This document shows, piece by piece, positions 45,601 through 57,502 of a stretch of DNA of 64,000 bases. The DNA comes from Fallopia convolvulus (Eukaryota; Streptophyta; Magnoliopsida; Caryophyllales; Polygonaceae). The translations under genes were made by a program, and so were the position numbers. Where the stretch lies: assembly GCA_964016875.1 (NCBI GenBank), contig OZ024724.1, positions 39,555,320-39,619,319 on the forward strand, given 5' to 3'. Numbering within the stretch: the stretch's first letter is position 1; every line of letters starts with the position of its first letter. Below the pieces are notes generated by a model. It had not been told where the DNA came from. It did not search any database and saw nothing but the letters and a program-made list of their open reading frames with translations.

Positions 45601-45866
45601 GGCTTGGTGTGAGGGTCCTGGGCAGCTTCAAAGAACCAATAGAAGAGTGCCCTCCCATGGCTTGGGTTCACCGTCACGTACCCTGCGTAGTGCTTGAAGC
45701 TCACCCGTGGCTGACCCGGGAGCCCCGTCACCAGATCCGCCTTCTGCTGGGCCGCCACTTCCGGGCTCACCAGGCCCATTCTCCCATGTGGATGTGGGCC
45801 TGCTGCTGCTGCTCCTCCTACCCCCCACAGAACACACAGCAGCAGAGCTAGCCACAGAGTCTGCAT
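42633..45866 (-). CDS. Serine carboxypeptidase-like protein (peptidase family S10), nine exons
   Basis: Secretory or vacuolar alpha/beta-hydrolase. Exons (minus): 45866-45578, 44608-44498, 44395-44300, 44229-44137, 44049-43664, 43539-43403, 43288-43196, 43059-42954, 42782-42633; 486 aa, all GT-AG and in phase. Start at 45866 gives a signal peptide (LWLALLLCVLWGVGGAAAAG); an in-frame ATG at 45935 would add 23 residues. Motifs: WLNGGPGCSSIGYGEAEELG (oxyanion region), FLESPVGVGFSYTN, ISGESYAG (nucleophile Ser), SGDTDGRIP (catalytic Asp) and GAGHQVPTF (catalytic His). The EELGPFF segment and overall layout suit group II plant SCPLs (hydrolases of the carboxypeptidase D/BRS1 type) rather than acyltransferase group I. 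Intact. Confidence 0.93.
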
Positions 45867-46009
45867 CCTTTTCGAGCCACTGCTCGACAAATTTGAAGAG
45901 GAGTAGTAGTACTCCAATTGAACCCTTCTCCCCATTTCACTGCCTCTAATTAATTAATACAGTACGTACGTATTTTTTAGGCTATTCATGGATCGATGCT
46001 GGCTTAGAT

Positions 46010-46017
46010 ATTTATAA
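46010..46017 (-). promoter_or_regulatory. TATA box of the carboxypeptidase gene
   Basis: Minus strand TATAAATA, about 75 bases upstream of the distal in-frame ATG (45935) and about 145 upstream of the chosen one (45866). The position is compatible with either start, given a short leader. Confidence 0.55.
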
Positions 46018-46959
46018 CGGGCGCATTTAATGTACATGGCATGTATGGACTATATATGGAGAGTTGTGGACTATCTTCTTTCCTTGTTTTTGGAGGGATG
46101 TTAGACAAGGAGATTGCAAGTTGGAGAGGGACCAATTGGGTCAAGCAACTAGAAAATTTTCTCATTACACATATATAAACGAATTTTAATCATGACGCCC
46201 CTTGTACTGAATTTCTTATTACACATTTATAAGTATTAATTCTGATGGTATGCATATAATTTCACAAGAAACAGACATTTTGACTAAGGCAAACAATTAT
46301 CTTCTATTTTAGGTTAGCAATTATCTTATGGGAAAATTCTATCTATGTATATTTTTTATTATATCTTGTAGATGATATGCCTTGGGTTCCAAGGACTTCA
46401 CTTGTATATATTTACGCTATTATAAACCCTTTATAGTTCAATGAGAATACAGATTACAATCTTATAAATATTGTTTTCTAAGTTTATAGGGTCCATAAAC
46501 TAGCCGACAAAACGTATGGATTAAGTTTGAAATCCATATTTTTAACACATAATTAAACGCATGGATTTTCTACAAAAAAAAAAATTAAACGCATGGATTA
46601 AGTTTAAAATCCATATTTTTAACACATAATTAAAGCCCTGTGGGGGTGATAAAACAAAGATCGTATAGATGCACAATTAACTCTTACATATAAGCTTAGT
46701 AGGATATCATCCTCAACCCAATTGCAGTAGGATCGAGTAACATACCTATTTTATATACTCGACTTGTAATTAATCTTTTTGTAGAAAAATATAAATCGTG
46801 TATATATTTCCAAAAAGGCGCGTAGACAATTTACCATTTACAAGATACTCAAACTACTATGCCAGAAGGAAAAGTGGGTTAGCTAAAGGGTGCACATGCA
46901 AGGCATTCAACTTGTTAGCAAACTGGGAGGACAGAGACGTACTAATGTATTCAACAAAT
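46018..46959. other. Intergenic DNA with a direct duplication
   Basis: 46514-46560 and 46591-46636 repeat the same about 46 bases (tggattaagtttgaaatcc, then atatttttaacacataatta) with one or two differences, separated by an A-run. The rest is AT-rich without open frames. Confidence 0.5.
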
Positions 46960-47394
46960 CACACATGAACATACATCAAAAGTTAGGAGACCCCTAATGC
47001 TAGAAATCACCTTTGGACTTGTGGTTTTCTCCGATAAAAAACTTCTAATAATTTTGGTTTTATATTGGCTAAGCAAGTAGTGGAACAGTCCTATACTGCT
47101 AAAGAGCTTCCCTCAAAAATCTTGATGTTGCGGCCCTGCCAAATGTGGTAGACGACGGTGGTGAACGCGATCATACGAAGCCAGAAAGTAAAGCTTCAGG
47201 TGTAGGCACTCGGACTGGACATGATGAGCCAAGAATGAATGATGTTTGGAAATTACGATATACTTGTCTAAGATATGATCGTGGAAAGGACCTCTAACGA
47301 GTAGGGAGACCAAAACCATCTATGGGGCATGGTTTTTTCATGATTTTCGTAAAGCGGGCAGATTGGGTTATGTAGAATGCCAAAGTGAGCAAGT
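46960..47394 (-). pseudogene. LINE ORF2 C-terminal fragment, lower piece
   Basis: Minus strand: LAHFGILHNPICPLYENHEK then TMPHRWFW (zf-RVT-like) at 47394-47300, then after shifts FWLRMIAFTTVVYHIWQGRN IKIFEGSS at about 47195-47110. This is the tail of plant L1-type ORF2. It is continued upstream at 55268-55570, on the other side of the copia element. Confidence 0.6.
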
Positions 47395-47618
47395 TATCAA
47401 GAATCAAACACTCGTGGAGAAACAATCAGGAAGAATGAAAACGAGAGAGAAAGTTCATGATTCAAGAGAGTACGCTCTCATAGATTGTATCTAGTCTAGA
47501 TTACAACTACTCATACTCACCACTCTAACTAACTCATTTGGTTGTCTTAACGCACATTATGATGACGTGTCACTTCTAAGCTAGCTAGTACATATACTAT
47601 ACAACATATATCTCTATA
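47395..47618 (-). repeat. 3' LTR of the copia element
   Basis: Same length as the 5' LTR and about 96 % identical by eye. Plus-sense start tatcaagaatc, end atctctata. Confidence 0.9.
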
Positions 47619-48931
47619 TCCCCCCCCCCCCTCAAGCTAGACATGTATTGTCAAATACAAGGCCTAGCTTGACACAAAGAAATCGATGTTGTTGTGCACC
47701 TAAGGGCTTTGTCATAAGATCAGCCAGCTGCAAATGTGTAGGAACATGTGTGGTAGAAAGAAACCCTTGTTCGACCATATCTCTCACAAAATGACAGTCA
47801 ATCCTAAGATGCTTCGTACGCTCGTGAAATACAGGATTAGCAAGTGTTCAGCAGCACGATTATCACAACATAAGGAGATTGGAAGATTAACAACAACACC
47901 TAAATCTTGTAATAAACCTTCCAACCAGACAACTTCACTAGCTGTAGCAAACATACTGCGATACTCACTCTCTGTACTGGATTTGGAGACAGTTTTTTGC
48001 TTTTTTTGTTTTCCAGGAAATGAGAGAGTTACCCAAAAATACACAAAACCCTGTTAAGAACGACATGTAAAAGGACAGCTACCCCAATCAGCATCCGAGT
48101 AAGCATAAAGGTGCAAGTCAGAAGATGCTAGATAGAACATGGAACAATGAAGAGAGCCTTTTAAGTATCGAAGTATATATAATGCTGCATTGAGATGAGG
48201 CTGCCGAGGAGAAGCCAAGAACTGACTCAATTGTTGAACAATGTAAGCAATGTCAGGTTTGGAAAGTGTGAGATAAAGAAGTTTACCAACTAGTCGTCGA
48301 TAGGACTCAGGATCAGAAATAGGTTCTCCCTGATCCAAGGATAAATGAAGACCTCTTTGCATAGGGAATTGAGCAACCTTACAATTCATCATGTTAGCAT
48401 CAGTAAGCAAGTCAATGACATACTTCCTCTAGTTCAATAAAATTCCTGAGGAGGATCGAGCAATCTCCATGCCAAGGAAATAACGAGCAAGACCAAGATC
48501 TTTAATAGTAAAAGCTTTATCCAAAGAAGCTTTAGTGAACTCTATTTCAGAAGGATTATCTCCAGACAACAAGAGATCATCCACAAATGCCAATGCAACA
48601 GTGATTGAAGATGCAGTCTTCTTAATAAAAAGAGAGTAATCTTGTTTAGATTGTATGAAACCAACGGAAATAAGGTGACGAGACAACTCAAAATTCCACT
48701 GTCGACTAGCCTGTTTGAGACCATAGAGTGATCTCTTAAGGCGACAGACTTGACTAGGAGAAGCAAGAGTATAGCCTTGAGGTGGAGTCATGTAACCTCT
48801 TCATCTAAGTAGCCATGTAAAAAGCCATTATTAATGTCTAATTGATGAAGAGGACAAGATCTAGCTACTGCTAAAGGAAGAAGAATCCTCACAGTAGAGA
48901 ATTTTGCTACAGGTGAGAAAGTATGTTTATA

Positions 48932-49214
48932 CTCCCTCCGTTTCGCAATGTAAGTCATTTCTAACTCTAAAAGGTGTTTCATAATGTAAGTCATTCTTTC
49001 TCTTATTTAATGTAAACCTTTCGAAAATAAGTCATTACTCTATTTAATTTACTTAACATTCCAACAACATTCATTAACTCAAGCAATTCTAGTGGTTAAA
49101 GAGATAATAATGCATGTGATAAAAAAACATTAAATTATCATCTTTTCCATTTTAAGCTTGTCTTAATTCTTGTGCAAAATCAAAAAAACGACTTACATTG
49201 CGAAACGGAGGTAG
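48932..49214. mobile_element. Stowaway-type MITE (283 bp), TSD TA
   Basis: Left end CTCCCTCCGTTTCGCAATG; right end, read inward, CTACCTCCGTTTCGCAATG. The dinucleotide TA flanks both sides (48930-48931, 49215-49216). The TIR start CTCCCTCCGT and TA target are diagnostic of Stowaway (Tc1/mariner). It interrupts the copia RT frame between KD and YKHTFSPVAKF. Confidence 0.9.
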
Positions 49215-50165
49215 TAGTCTTTATCTTTGACTTGGTTATAACCCTTGGCAACAAGCCTAGCTTTGAGCCTTTCTACCTCACCATTAGGATGATACTTAGT
49301 CTTGTAGACCCATTTGGATCCAATAGCATGCTTACCAGAAGGTAAAGATGTGAGTTCCTAAGTATTATTGATTTCTAAGGCCTGCAACTCCTTTTCCATA
49401 GCTTCGACCCACCCTGAATGCTTAATGGACTCTTTATATGAAGTGGGTTCAGGAATGGATAATACATTGAAAAAGGAAGCAACATAACAGAAGAATAATG
49501 CTTGAGATCCTGAACACTGAAAACTTGAGACAAAGAAGTCCTTGAAGAGGAATGTCTAGAGGGTAAATTGGAACAAATAAAATCCTTGAAATGAGATGGA
49601 GGTTTAATGTTTCGTGTAGGCCGAGTTAAAGGAGGAAAAGAAGTATGATAAGCAGGATTAGAAGTAGGAGGAATGACTGTTTGAGGAGAATCATTACAAG
49701 GACTAAATGTAAGGGAAGGCAAAGACTGCGATGTAACAGGATTATGAAATTGTGGTGGATCTGATACATGAGATCGAGAGAATTTAGGTTGACTAGGAGT
49801 ACCAGAAGAACCAGGACTGAAAGAAGGTACACTAGTAGGAGGAACTAGATGCAAGTTATCTGAATCCTCATCATAAAAAGGCATGGGAAGATAATGTGTA
49901 GAAATTGAGGGAGAAGCTGTAATAGAGGTTTGAAAAGGAAAATATGTTCCTTGAAAGTCACATGTCTGCTAACAAAGACTTTCTTAGAGGCAAGATGATA
50001 AAGCTTATAAGCTTTTTGACATGGTGGATAACCTAAGAAGACACATTCTTGTGTTGTGGCATCAAACTTAGACCTTTGATGCTTGGAAATTAAGGCAAAA
50101 CATTGGCATCCTAAAACCTTCAAATGATCATATGAAGGAGGAGTCTTCTATAATACCTCATAAGG

Positions 50166-53003
50166 TGTAATAACTGCGGTTTTTGAGGATATTTTTAAAT
50201 TTTTCTCGGATATCCTTTTAACCTTTTTGGTCCGTTTTAACTCTTAATCCAATATTTTTGTTGGAGATTAAATCCTAGAAAATTTTTGGTGATATCCTAA
50301 AATCACAAAGAAATGATTTTATGGATCGGTGTGAATTCTAGGATTTTTCAGTGGAAAAAGAATATTTATTAGATAAGCCGTCTTTTTAATTATGTACCGG
50401 AAGGAATGTAAAACACGAAACGAAGCCTTAAAAATTGAAGGTAGCAAGATAAAATCATGGAAAATTGGTTTTATTGGTCTACATAATTCCCAGGACGTTT
50501 TTCGTTTAGTGAGTTTTTCCACCCGATGTACATAATTTTACCGTTTTAACGCGAGTCCCGTTCCGAGACGGGTTTGGTTTTTGAAATTATCTTTCACTTA
50601 CTTAATATTGAAGGAACCAGGGGGATAACCACGGCATATCCTCTGCCTTTCAAAATCTATCCAATTCGTTCCAAACCAAATGAAAATCGAGAGAGAGGGC
50701 TAGGACGGAACGACGCGGGCTCGAGTGGAAGAATTCAAGCTCTTCACCGCCGGCGCTCATCTTCTTCGTCTACCTCCTCACCTCCATCTTCCCCACCTCC
50801 TCTTCTACCATTTTTGTGAGTTCTAACTGAACCAGAACCAAGAGAAGAATCAGGCGGAACGACAGCGCTCGGGAGGAAAGAATTCGGTCTTCACCGCCGA
50901 CAGCTCTTCTTCCTCCTCACCTCCACCTCACCTCATCTTCTTCATCCTCTCTCTGGCTTTGTTGGTTGCTGCTGCTGCACAAAGAAGAAAAGGAACCAGC
51001 GAGAGATTCAAGGTGGAACGACGACCTCGGGAGAAAGAGCCTTCACGCCGATCACTTTTCGACCACGCCGCGTGACGTCGCCGGCGATCGGTAGCTTGTC
51101 CGACAACCACCAATGGCAAGGGCTGCTGTCGGGCAATGCCCAGCCACCCTCGGGCTCGGGGATCGAGCCATGATCGAGCCACACGAGCCATGGGTATGAG
51201 TGAAGGTATATACGATCGAAATTAATTAGCGGATTAGTTGCGGAGCCACCGTAAGGGCCTTTCGGTGCCGCTTTGCTAATTAAATTTATGGTTTTTATAA
51301 TCTTGACGTTAATACGGTTCTACAGGTTCAAACCGCTCGAGAAACGGACGTCTGGATCGTTACTTATAGCGAATACAAGTTTAGACATCGGTTGTCAGGT
51401 AAAGGACTTCGGATAATTACTTGGGATTCGTCGTTAATCCGTTTGAGCTGAAATTTGGTAATATTGTAGTACTGTTACTGATGAAAAATTTTTATTTAGA
51501 AAATTGTTTCAAAAGGAAAGCGTATAATTAGTTATAATTCCGCCAAGATGGCTCCTTGAAGCATGATAACTAAGGATTCACTATATATCGATATTCGGAA
51601 ATTAAATCGTTTATCGATTAGGAAGTTGTAGGAGTTGAGAATACAACTAAGAGGTGTTTCTGTGAGCTCGTTGCTGAAAATCCTTTTGTTATATTTGTCA
51701 GAAGGATGATACAGATTACTATTGAAATTGCTAAAGACGTCGAGCACGCCTTATAAGGCAAGTGGACGATTCTCTCTTGCGTTATTGTTATTAAATGAGG
51801 AATTGGATCCCATTTGATATTTGTGTTGGGAATAACTTGTATGAATAATAAAATATGATAAGTCGTTATATTTGTTAGAAATAATGACCATGTTGTTTAT
51901 TCAGTTTCGCGTTAGAACTGGATTTAGGTCCGTTATGTGTGGCCTTGTATGTTAGTTTTTCAGGAGTAGGAGCCGAGTCTCCGATGACCTCTTTATAACA
52001 CAGTTTATGTTGGGAGGTTTAGCTCGTTACTATCATATCCCAACATTCGGGTCATGACTCATACCTCACTCAACGCTGGAAGAGGTGTTTATGCACTCTA
52101 GCTAAGTGCAAATTGGTACTAGGTGTTCGTCAATGATCATGGTTGAAATAATCCCTCTCATCTTGGCGTCTCCATGTACAGGTGGATTCTCTGCGGTTTT
52201 AGCCGCTTAAAAGTTACCAACATGTTTGTGAAAAGTTCTGAAAGTAATAAAGATAAGTGTGTTAGGCACATTAATGTACCCGAATGGTTAGTCTATTCAA
52301 TAACCATTCTTACTCCCGGTTATGAATGATTCTTAATCAAACTTTGATTAAGTCAATCTGATTAGTCGATGGAGGCTTTTCAAAATGTTATGTGATTAAT
52401 ATGAATTCCCAACAATTGTTTATGCTTCTTAAAGAAACCACAAGCGGTGGTGTTCTCTCTCTTGATTATGCAAGTCTCCTTCTTATTCTCTATAAGACTG
52501 CTAACTGTTGGATCAAATCCGAGTCTATTCGGATTTGGATGCCAATATGTTTAGTTACAACCATAAGAACCAAGTTAGATTCTCCGCTTGCTAGTCTTTC
52601 ATTAGACTAACCGGTCTATTTTCTTTTCTTTTATTTGGTCGGCTGGTGTCCACCGTTGTATACGATACATCAGGTTCTTCTTGGAAGTTGATTCAAGAGG
52701 CGGATTCAGGTTTTCAATGGTTATACTTGAGTGAAGATCATGGTTGAACTACTTCAAAGTGAAGCTGAGTTTCAGAAATAAGAGCTTAAGGAAGACTGGA
52801 TGAAGATTTTGTTTAAATAGAAGGTTGTTCTATTTAGTTATTTATTCTTTTTGGGTTAAGGTTTGTATAAGACCAATTGTATTTATTCCGCTGTAATGTT
52901 TGTTTTAGTTTGTTCAGTCAGTTTAAAGCCTTGGGTAGCTTCGGTTTAGTCTTAATCGGGGTTACTGGCGGTAATACCTCCAGGGTAGGAAGGGGGTGTT
53001 ACA
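50166..53003 (+). repeat. Solo LTR of a large Ty3/gypsy-type element (2838 bp), TSD TAAGG
   Basis: Starts TGTAATAACTGCGG, ends GGGGGTGTTACA; taagg at 50161-50165 and 53004-53008. Plus orientation is inferred from the resemblance of both ends to plant gypsy LTRs. It contains a Ser/Pro-codon-rich GC stretch (50690-51190) but no element domain. It splits the copia integrase after HRDTPY. Confidence 0.82.
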
Positions 53004-55043
53004 TAAGGAGTATCCCGATGTAGAACAGAAGAAGGTATAATGTTGATGAGATAAGTAGCTGCTAATATGCACTCACCCCAAAACTGAGCTGGCAAGGAAG
53101 CATGTAAACGCATGGCTCGAGCTGTTTCTACTAAGTGGCGATGTTTTCTCTCCACTCTCTCATTCTGTTCAGGTGTGCCTGGAGCTGATCTCTGATGAAT
53201 AATGCCTTTCTTGGCCAACAGATTGTGAACAAAAGCATTCAAGAATTCTGTTTCATTATCAATACGAATGGCGCGGCTTTGATAGTAACTTGAAACTGAT
53301 TCTCCACATAAGCAATAAAATCATGTATAATCCGACCAACCTGATTCTCCACAGATAACAAATTGTGTCAAAAAGTACGAAGAAACATGACATCTTGCAA
53401 GACCAATGTAGAAGTAAGATGAATTTTACCAACAAACTCCACTTTCTGAGTTGAACCATCTGGCAATCCAATCAAAATAGGCTTTGCTAATGGTTGCATT
53501 AAAAGATATATGATTTGTTTCCCCTGAATCAACTATCCAAGTCTGATCAAGATGATGATGAGAAGAAACATTCAAGATTAAAGTCAGATTACCTGCAAAA
53601 TTGACTGAACCAAATGACTGTGAACTAGTAAAATTGCTTTCTGCAGGTGCTTTGTCTTTCATTTTCTTCAAAACCTCAACAAAAACTGCATTGACCAAAT
53701 TAGCATCTAGCTTGAATGATTCAACATTCTCAAGTGGAGTATCCTCTTCAGATTGTGCATTAGTATTGACATTAGCAGCCATTCTGTTGTTGGATTGATC
53801 ACGAGGTCCCTTCCACCAGTCAGGATACCCGACTATCTTGAAACAAGTATCCTTAATGTGACCTTTTTCATGACAGTAGTCACAATAACGTTCATCCCTT
53901 CTACGCTTATTATCTTTCCTATCAGCACCAGCATTGTAACCTCCATTGTTCCCAGCAGTAGCACTTGAACCATGATTCTTGGAGCTAGATCCATTGCCTC
54001 CATTGTTGTGACTCACATTCCCATAATTCTTGTTGTTACCAACAGTCCGATTCACCTGCATGTTGACTGACAAAGCATTCCTTTCAAAGGTGACAGTACC
54101 AGTAATTTATTTGCCTTTCTCAATCCTTTGAACCACCTGATACGCCTTGTTAAGATTTGGCAATGGATCATAGGTAAGAATAGAGCTCCGAACAGTTTCA
54201 TATGAGTCTGATAACCCCATTAGAAATTGCATCAACTTGGTGGTGGACTCTCGTTCATAGATCCGCTTGATCAGGACACATGAACATCGTTCTAGTGCGC
54301 CACAAGTGCATACAGGAATCCCCTCAATCATCTGGATTTCATCCCAAACTCGCTTGAGTTTGCTATAATATGAAGCAACACTCGGATTCTCCTGCTTAAT
54401 TTGACTCAACTATTTCTGTAGTTGATATAACAAAGGTGCACTAGATTCCTCAAAACGCTCAACAATGTCATCCCAAAGTTGTTTAGCAGATTGCACGTAC
54501 AGAAAATCTTCAGCAATATCTCCATTCATGGAGTTCAAAATCCAACTTAACACCATGCAATCACAACGTTTCCACCTTTCGTATTCAGGTGAATCTTCTT
54601 CAGGTTTCAGAATACTTCCAGTTATGAAACCTAATTTCATCTTAGAACCAAGAGATATTTTGACCGATTTACTCCAACTATGGAAATTCGATCCATTGAA
54701 CTTCAGTACCACAAGAGCACTGCATGGATGATCAGAATTCGACAAGAAAAGGGGATCAGAAAAGTTACCAGCCATCTGTGACATCATCCTGATCTGATCA
54801 TAATTGTTTGCTGTATCTTCAAGATTACTCATCTCCTTCGATCGTTGATTCCTAGAAAAGCAAAAATCCCTAGCACTCATGATCTTCAACTTGACCTAGA
54901 CGTCAATCTCAGGAAAAATCTAGAATCTAAGAAATATCGTCGTCTGGTAAAACAGAGTCACCAAAATTGACGAACAAAAAAATGATAATGCGGAATTCAG
55001 AATCGAAGAACAATTGAGCTGATTAGCTCGTGCTCTGATACCA

Positions 55044-55267
55044 TATCAAGAATCAAACACTCATGGAGAAACAATCAGGAAGAATGAAAACGAGAGAGAA
55101 AGTTCATGATTCAAGAGAGTACGCTCTCATACATTGTATCTAGTCTAGATTACAACTACTTATACTCACCACTCTAACTAACTCACTTGTGTGTCTTAAC
55201 GCACATTATGATGACGTGTCACTTCTAAGCTAGCTAGTACAGATACTATACAACATATATCTCAATA
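55044..55267 (-). repeat. 5' LTR of the copia element
   Basis: Minus strand TATTGAGATATATG...CTTGATA, followed directly by the PBS TGGTATCAGAGC. Partner of 47395-47618. Confidence 0.9.
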
Positions 55268-55570
55268 CAAGTCTTGCACAAGTAAGTGCTCAATCTCTTC
55301 CTTCTAACCAAGTAATGAAAGAGCAACAAGAATATTCATGGGCGATGAGATGATGTTGCCCCAAGGAAGCTCGTTCCAATTACTCTTGGATTTTTCAGAC
55401 AGGTTCTTCACCAAGACTTTTAGTGGCTTAAGACTCCACAAGTCGTTCCAATCAAAGTCAAACAATTGTGCTTTAATTAAATGAAGATTATCCCTCTCAA
55501 CCAATATTTGTTTCCACTGTCAACTATCAATGTCTTTCTTCTCATATTACCATATAGATGAGCCTTTAAG
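55268..55570 (-). pseudogene. LINE ORF2 fragment, middle piece
   Basis: Minus strand frame 55504-55304 (VERDNLHLIKAQLFDFDWND, LWSLKPLKVLVKNLSEKSKS, NWNELPWGN) leading into EEIEHLLVQDL at the copia insertion site. Together with 46960-47394 it rebuilds the order of a plant L1 ORF2 C-terminal region, so I treat both as one LINE split by copia. Confidence 0.5.
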
Positions 55571-55584
55571 TATTGAATAGTACC

Positions 55585-56700
55585 ATATAGACGTTTACGG
55601 ACTCAAGCAGGCTCCTCGTGCCTGGTACAACGAACTCAAAGCCTTCCTTCTTCGGCTTGGTTTTCGTTCCTCACTATTCGATGCATCTCTTTTCATATAC
55701 TTTCGGCATGGATTCAAGGTCTATTTATTGGTCTATGTCGATGATATTATTGTTACCGGGAATGATCTATCTCTTGTCAATCGACTTCTCTCTACTCTTG
55801 CTACTAAATTATCTCTTAAAGATCTTGGTGAGTTGTCTTATTTTCTTGGGGTTGAAGTTATTCGCTCTTCCTCGGGACTGTTTTTATCCCAGCGATAGCA
55901 TATTCAAGATGTGTTGCATAAGACGGGCTTGGAGAACTCAAAACCTGCTTCTACGCCCCTCGATGCCAGCCTTATGCTTTCTCGGCATTCGGGCGAGTTA
56001 TTGCCTTGTCCCTCGGATTATCGTATGGTGGTCGGTTGCTTACAGTATCTTGGGCTTACGCGTCCTAATGTTGCGTTTGCTGTCAACAAACTTTTGCAGT
56101 TCATGCAATCTCCTACCACTACGCATTGGGAGGCTTTAAAACGTCTTCTTCGTTATCTACATGGCATTGTTGATCTTAGTATTCATGTCTCTGCTAATTC
56201 GGCGACTGTTTTGCATGGTTTTTCCGATGCGGATTGGGTTGGGGACAAGGATGATTATATCTCTACTACAGGTTATTTTATTTACTTTGGTTCTACACCT
56301 AGTGACCTATTTCATGGAGCTCTCGTAAACAAAAGTCGGTGTCTCGTTCTTCAACTGAATCTGAGTACAAAGCGCTTGCTGATGCATGTTCTGAGTTACT
56401 TTGGGTCACTTTTCCTGTTGACTGAATTGGGCATCCAACTCCCCCGTCAATCGTCATGTATTGTGACAATGTTGGTGCCACTTTTCTTAGCTCTAATCCA
56501 GTATTTCATTCACGTATGAAGCATATTTCACTTGCCTATCACTTTGTATGTGAACAAGTTCAATCCAACGTTCTTCGGGTTGCTCATATTTCCACTAAAG
56601 ATCAACTGGCAGATATTCTTACGAAATCACTTCAACGACCTCAATTCATGGCTCTTCTTCACAAGCATTGGCCTTATTGCTAGACCGTGCAGCTTGCGGG
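55585..56700 (+). pseudogene. Ty1/copia RT-RNase H fragment, 3' half of an element
   Basis: Plus strand: YGLKQAPRAWYNELKAFLLR, LLVYVDDIIVTGND (RT catalytic box), LKDLGELSYFLGVEVI; a stop after LFLSQR (55896). Then VLHKTGLENSKPASTPLD and FSDADWVGDKDDY (RNase H). A frameshift lies near 56305 and another near 56440, ahead of YCDNVGATFLSSNPVFHSRM and DQLADILTKSLQRPQF. The 5' two thirds (gag to integrase) are missing. It belongs to a different copia family from the element at 47395-55267 and is in opposite orientation. Confidence 0.85.
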
Positions 56701-56890
56701 GGATATTGAGATCACATGATCTTTTATTTTATTCTAGTATTTTGTAATTAGGTTAACAATATCTTTTATGATATTCTAGGAGATTCTAGGATTATATTTT
56801 GCCTTATACTTCTAACATTGTATGTAGAAATACTTATCCTCATCTCATTAATAAAGTATGCAATTCTCAATTTAATTCTATATGTATTAC
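56700..56890 (+). repeat. Partial 3' LTR after the copia fragment
   Basis: Purine tract gcgggggata (56697-56706) followed by ttgagatcacatg, AT-rich sequence and a poly(A)-signal-like attaataaag (56849). No second LTR is present to define its end. Confidence 0.45.
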
Positions 56891-56899
56891 ATTCATTTA

Positions 56900-57440
56900 T
56901 ATATTTCAATTTCCATCAGCCACTTGCACAAGAAAGTCGTATTCCAAGACAATAGCTCCTTGAAACTGATGTCTCCCTCATTCTTTGGCTTAGCAACATC
57001 GTCCCAAGCAATAGGACAACAACTAGATTTTGTGTTTCTACTCCACCAAAAGTTCCTAAGAAACTGTTGGATATAGGAGAGAGCAGACTTTGGAAACAAA
57101 GTAGATTGAATCTAGAAATTAATGATACCATAAATAAGTGAATTTATTAACTAAACACGATTTGCGTTGGAGAGGCATCATGCTATCCAGGAGTTTATAG
57201 CAATTTGAATTTTACTAAAGAGTACATGGAAGTCAAAGGTAACTATTCTAGATGAATGAATCAAGATTCCTGGATATTTGATGGGAAAACAATCATCCTT
57301 AAAGCCCAAGACAGTTGAGAACAAGACTTTGTTTGTTGGGTCAACACCAAAGAAGAAGAGCTTTGACTTACTTCAATTGACACGAAGACCAGAGACCTTA
57401 CTAAAATCTGAAAGTTTTCCCTTAATAACTCGTAACTTCA
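56900..57440 (-). pseudogene. LINE ORF2 fragment, upper piece (RT 3' part)
   Basis: Minus strand 57440-57230 in shifted frames reads SDFSKVSGLRVN, a stop, then SKSKLFFFGVDPTNKVLF and FKDDCFPIKYPGILI, the classic plant L1 RT region after the catalytic core. 57100-56926 reads SYIQQFLRNFWWS and PIAWDDVAKPKNEGDISFKE, then LLSWNTTFLCKWL. It is collinear with the pieces at 55268-55570 and 46960-47394, from which it is separated by the plus-strand copia fragment. Confidence 0.65.
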
Positions 57441-57502
57441 TCTTGTGTTCACCCAACGCGCTAATTAGGCAAGGGAGTCGACCACTATGTAGGATGTATA
57501 AG

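Larger units (their letters stand above)
47640..54889 (-). pseudogene. Copia gag-pol polyprotein remnant, interrupted
   Basis: Minus strand. Gag: 54889-54410 and 54409-54107 (UBN2-like: LKFNGSNFHSWSKSVKISLG; LMQFLMGLSDSYETVRSSIL), zinc knuckle CDYCHEKGHIKDTC near 53870, protease WIVDSGETNHIS near 53520. Integrase is only partly present: NLLSVENQ joins nearly directly to FIAYVENQFQ, so most of its N-terminal half is deleted; the C-terminal part (GTPEQNERVERKHRHL) is at 53242-52990 and continues at 50123. RT: 49330-49220, then the MITE, 48930-48430 (QLDINNGFLHGYLDEEV, FVDDLLLSG). RNase H: 48410-47800 (YSDADWGS, SKSSTESEYRS). Several stops and frameshifts. Confidence 0.85.
47395..55267 (-). mobile_element. 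Ty1/copia retrotransposon (7.87 kb with nested insertions), TSD CAAGT, ends TAT...ATA
   Basis: 224-bp LTRs at 47395-47618 and 55044-55267, about eight differences between them. caagt lies on both sides (47390-47394; 55268-55272). PBS TGGTATCAGAGC (minus) directly follows the 5' LTR at 55032-55043. A purine tract of about twelve G (minus) precedes the 3' LTR. The LTR termini are TAT...ATA instead of TG...CA. Removing the solo LTR (2838 bp) and MITE (283 bp) leaves a body of about 4.75 kb, with part of integrase missing. Inserted in a LINE ORF2. Confidence 0.9.

Noticed and set aside
45609..45949. Plus-strand frames of about 80 aa over the first carboxypeptidase exon
   Set aside because: Antisense shadows of exon 1; no domain and no own promoter.
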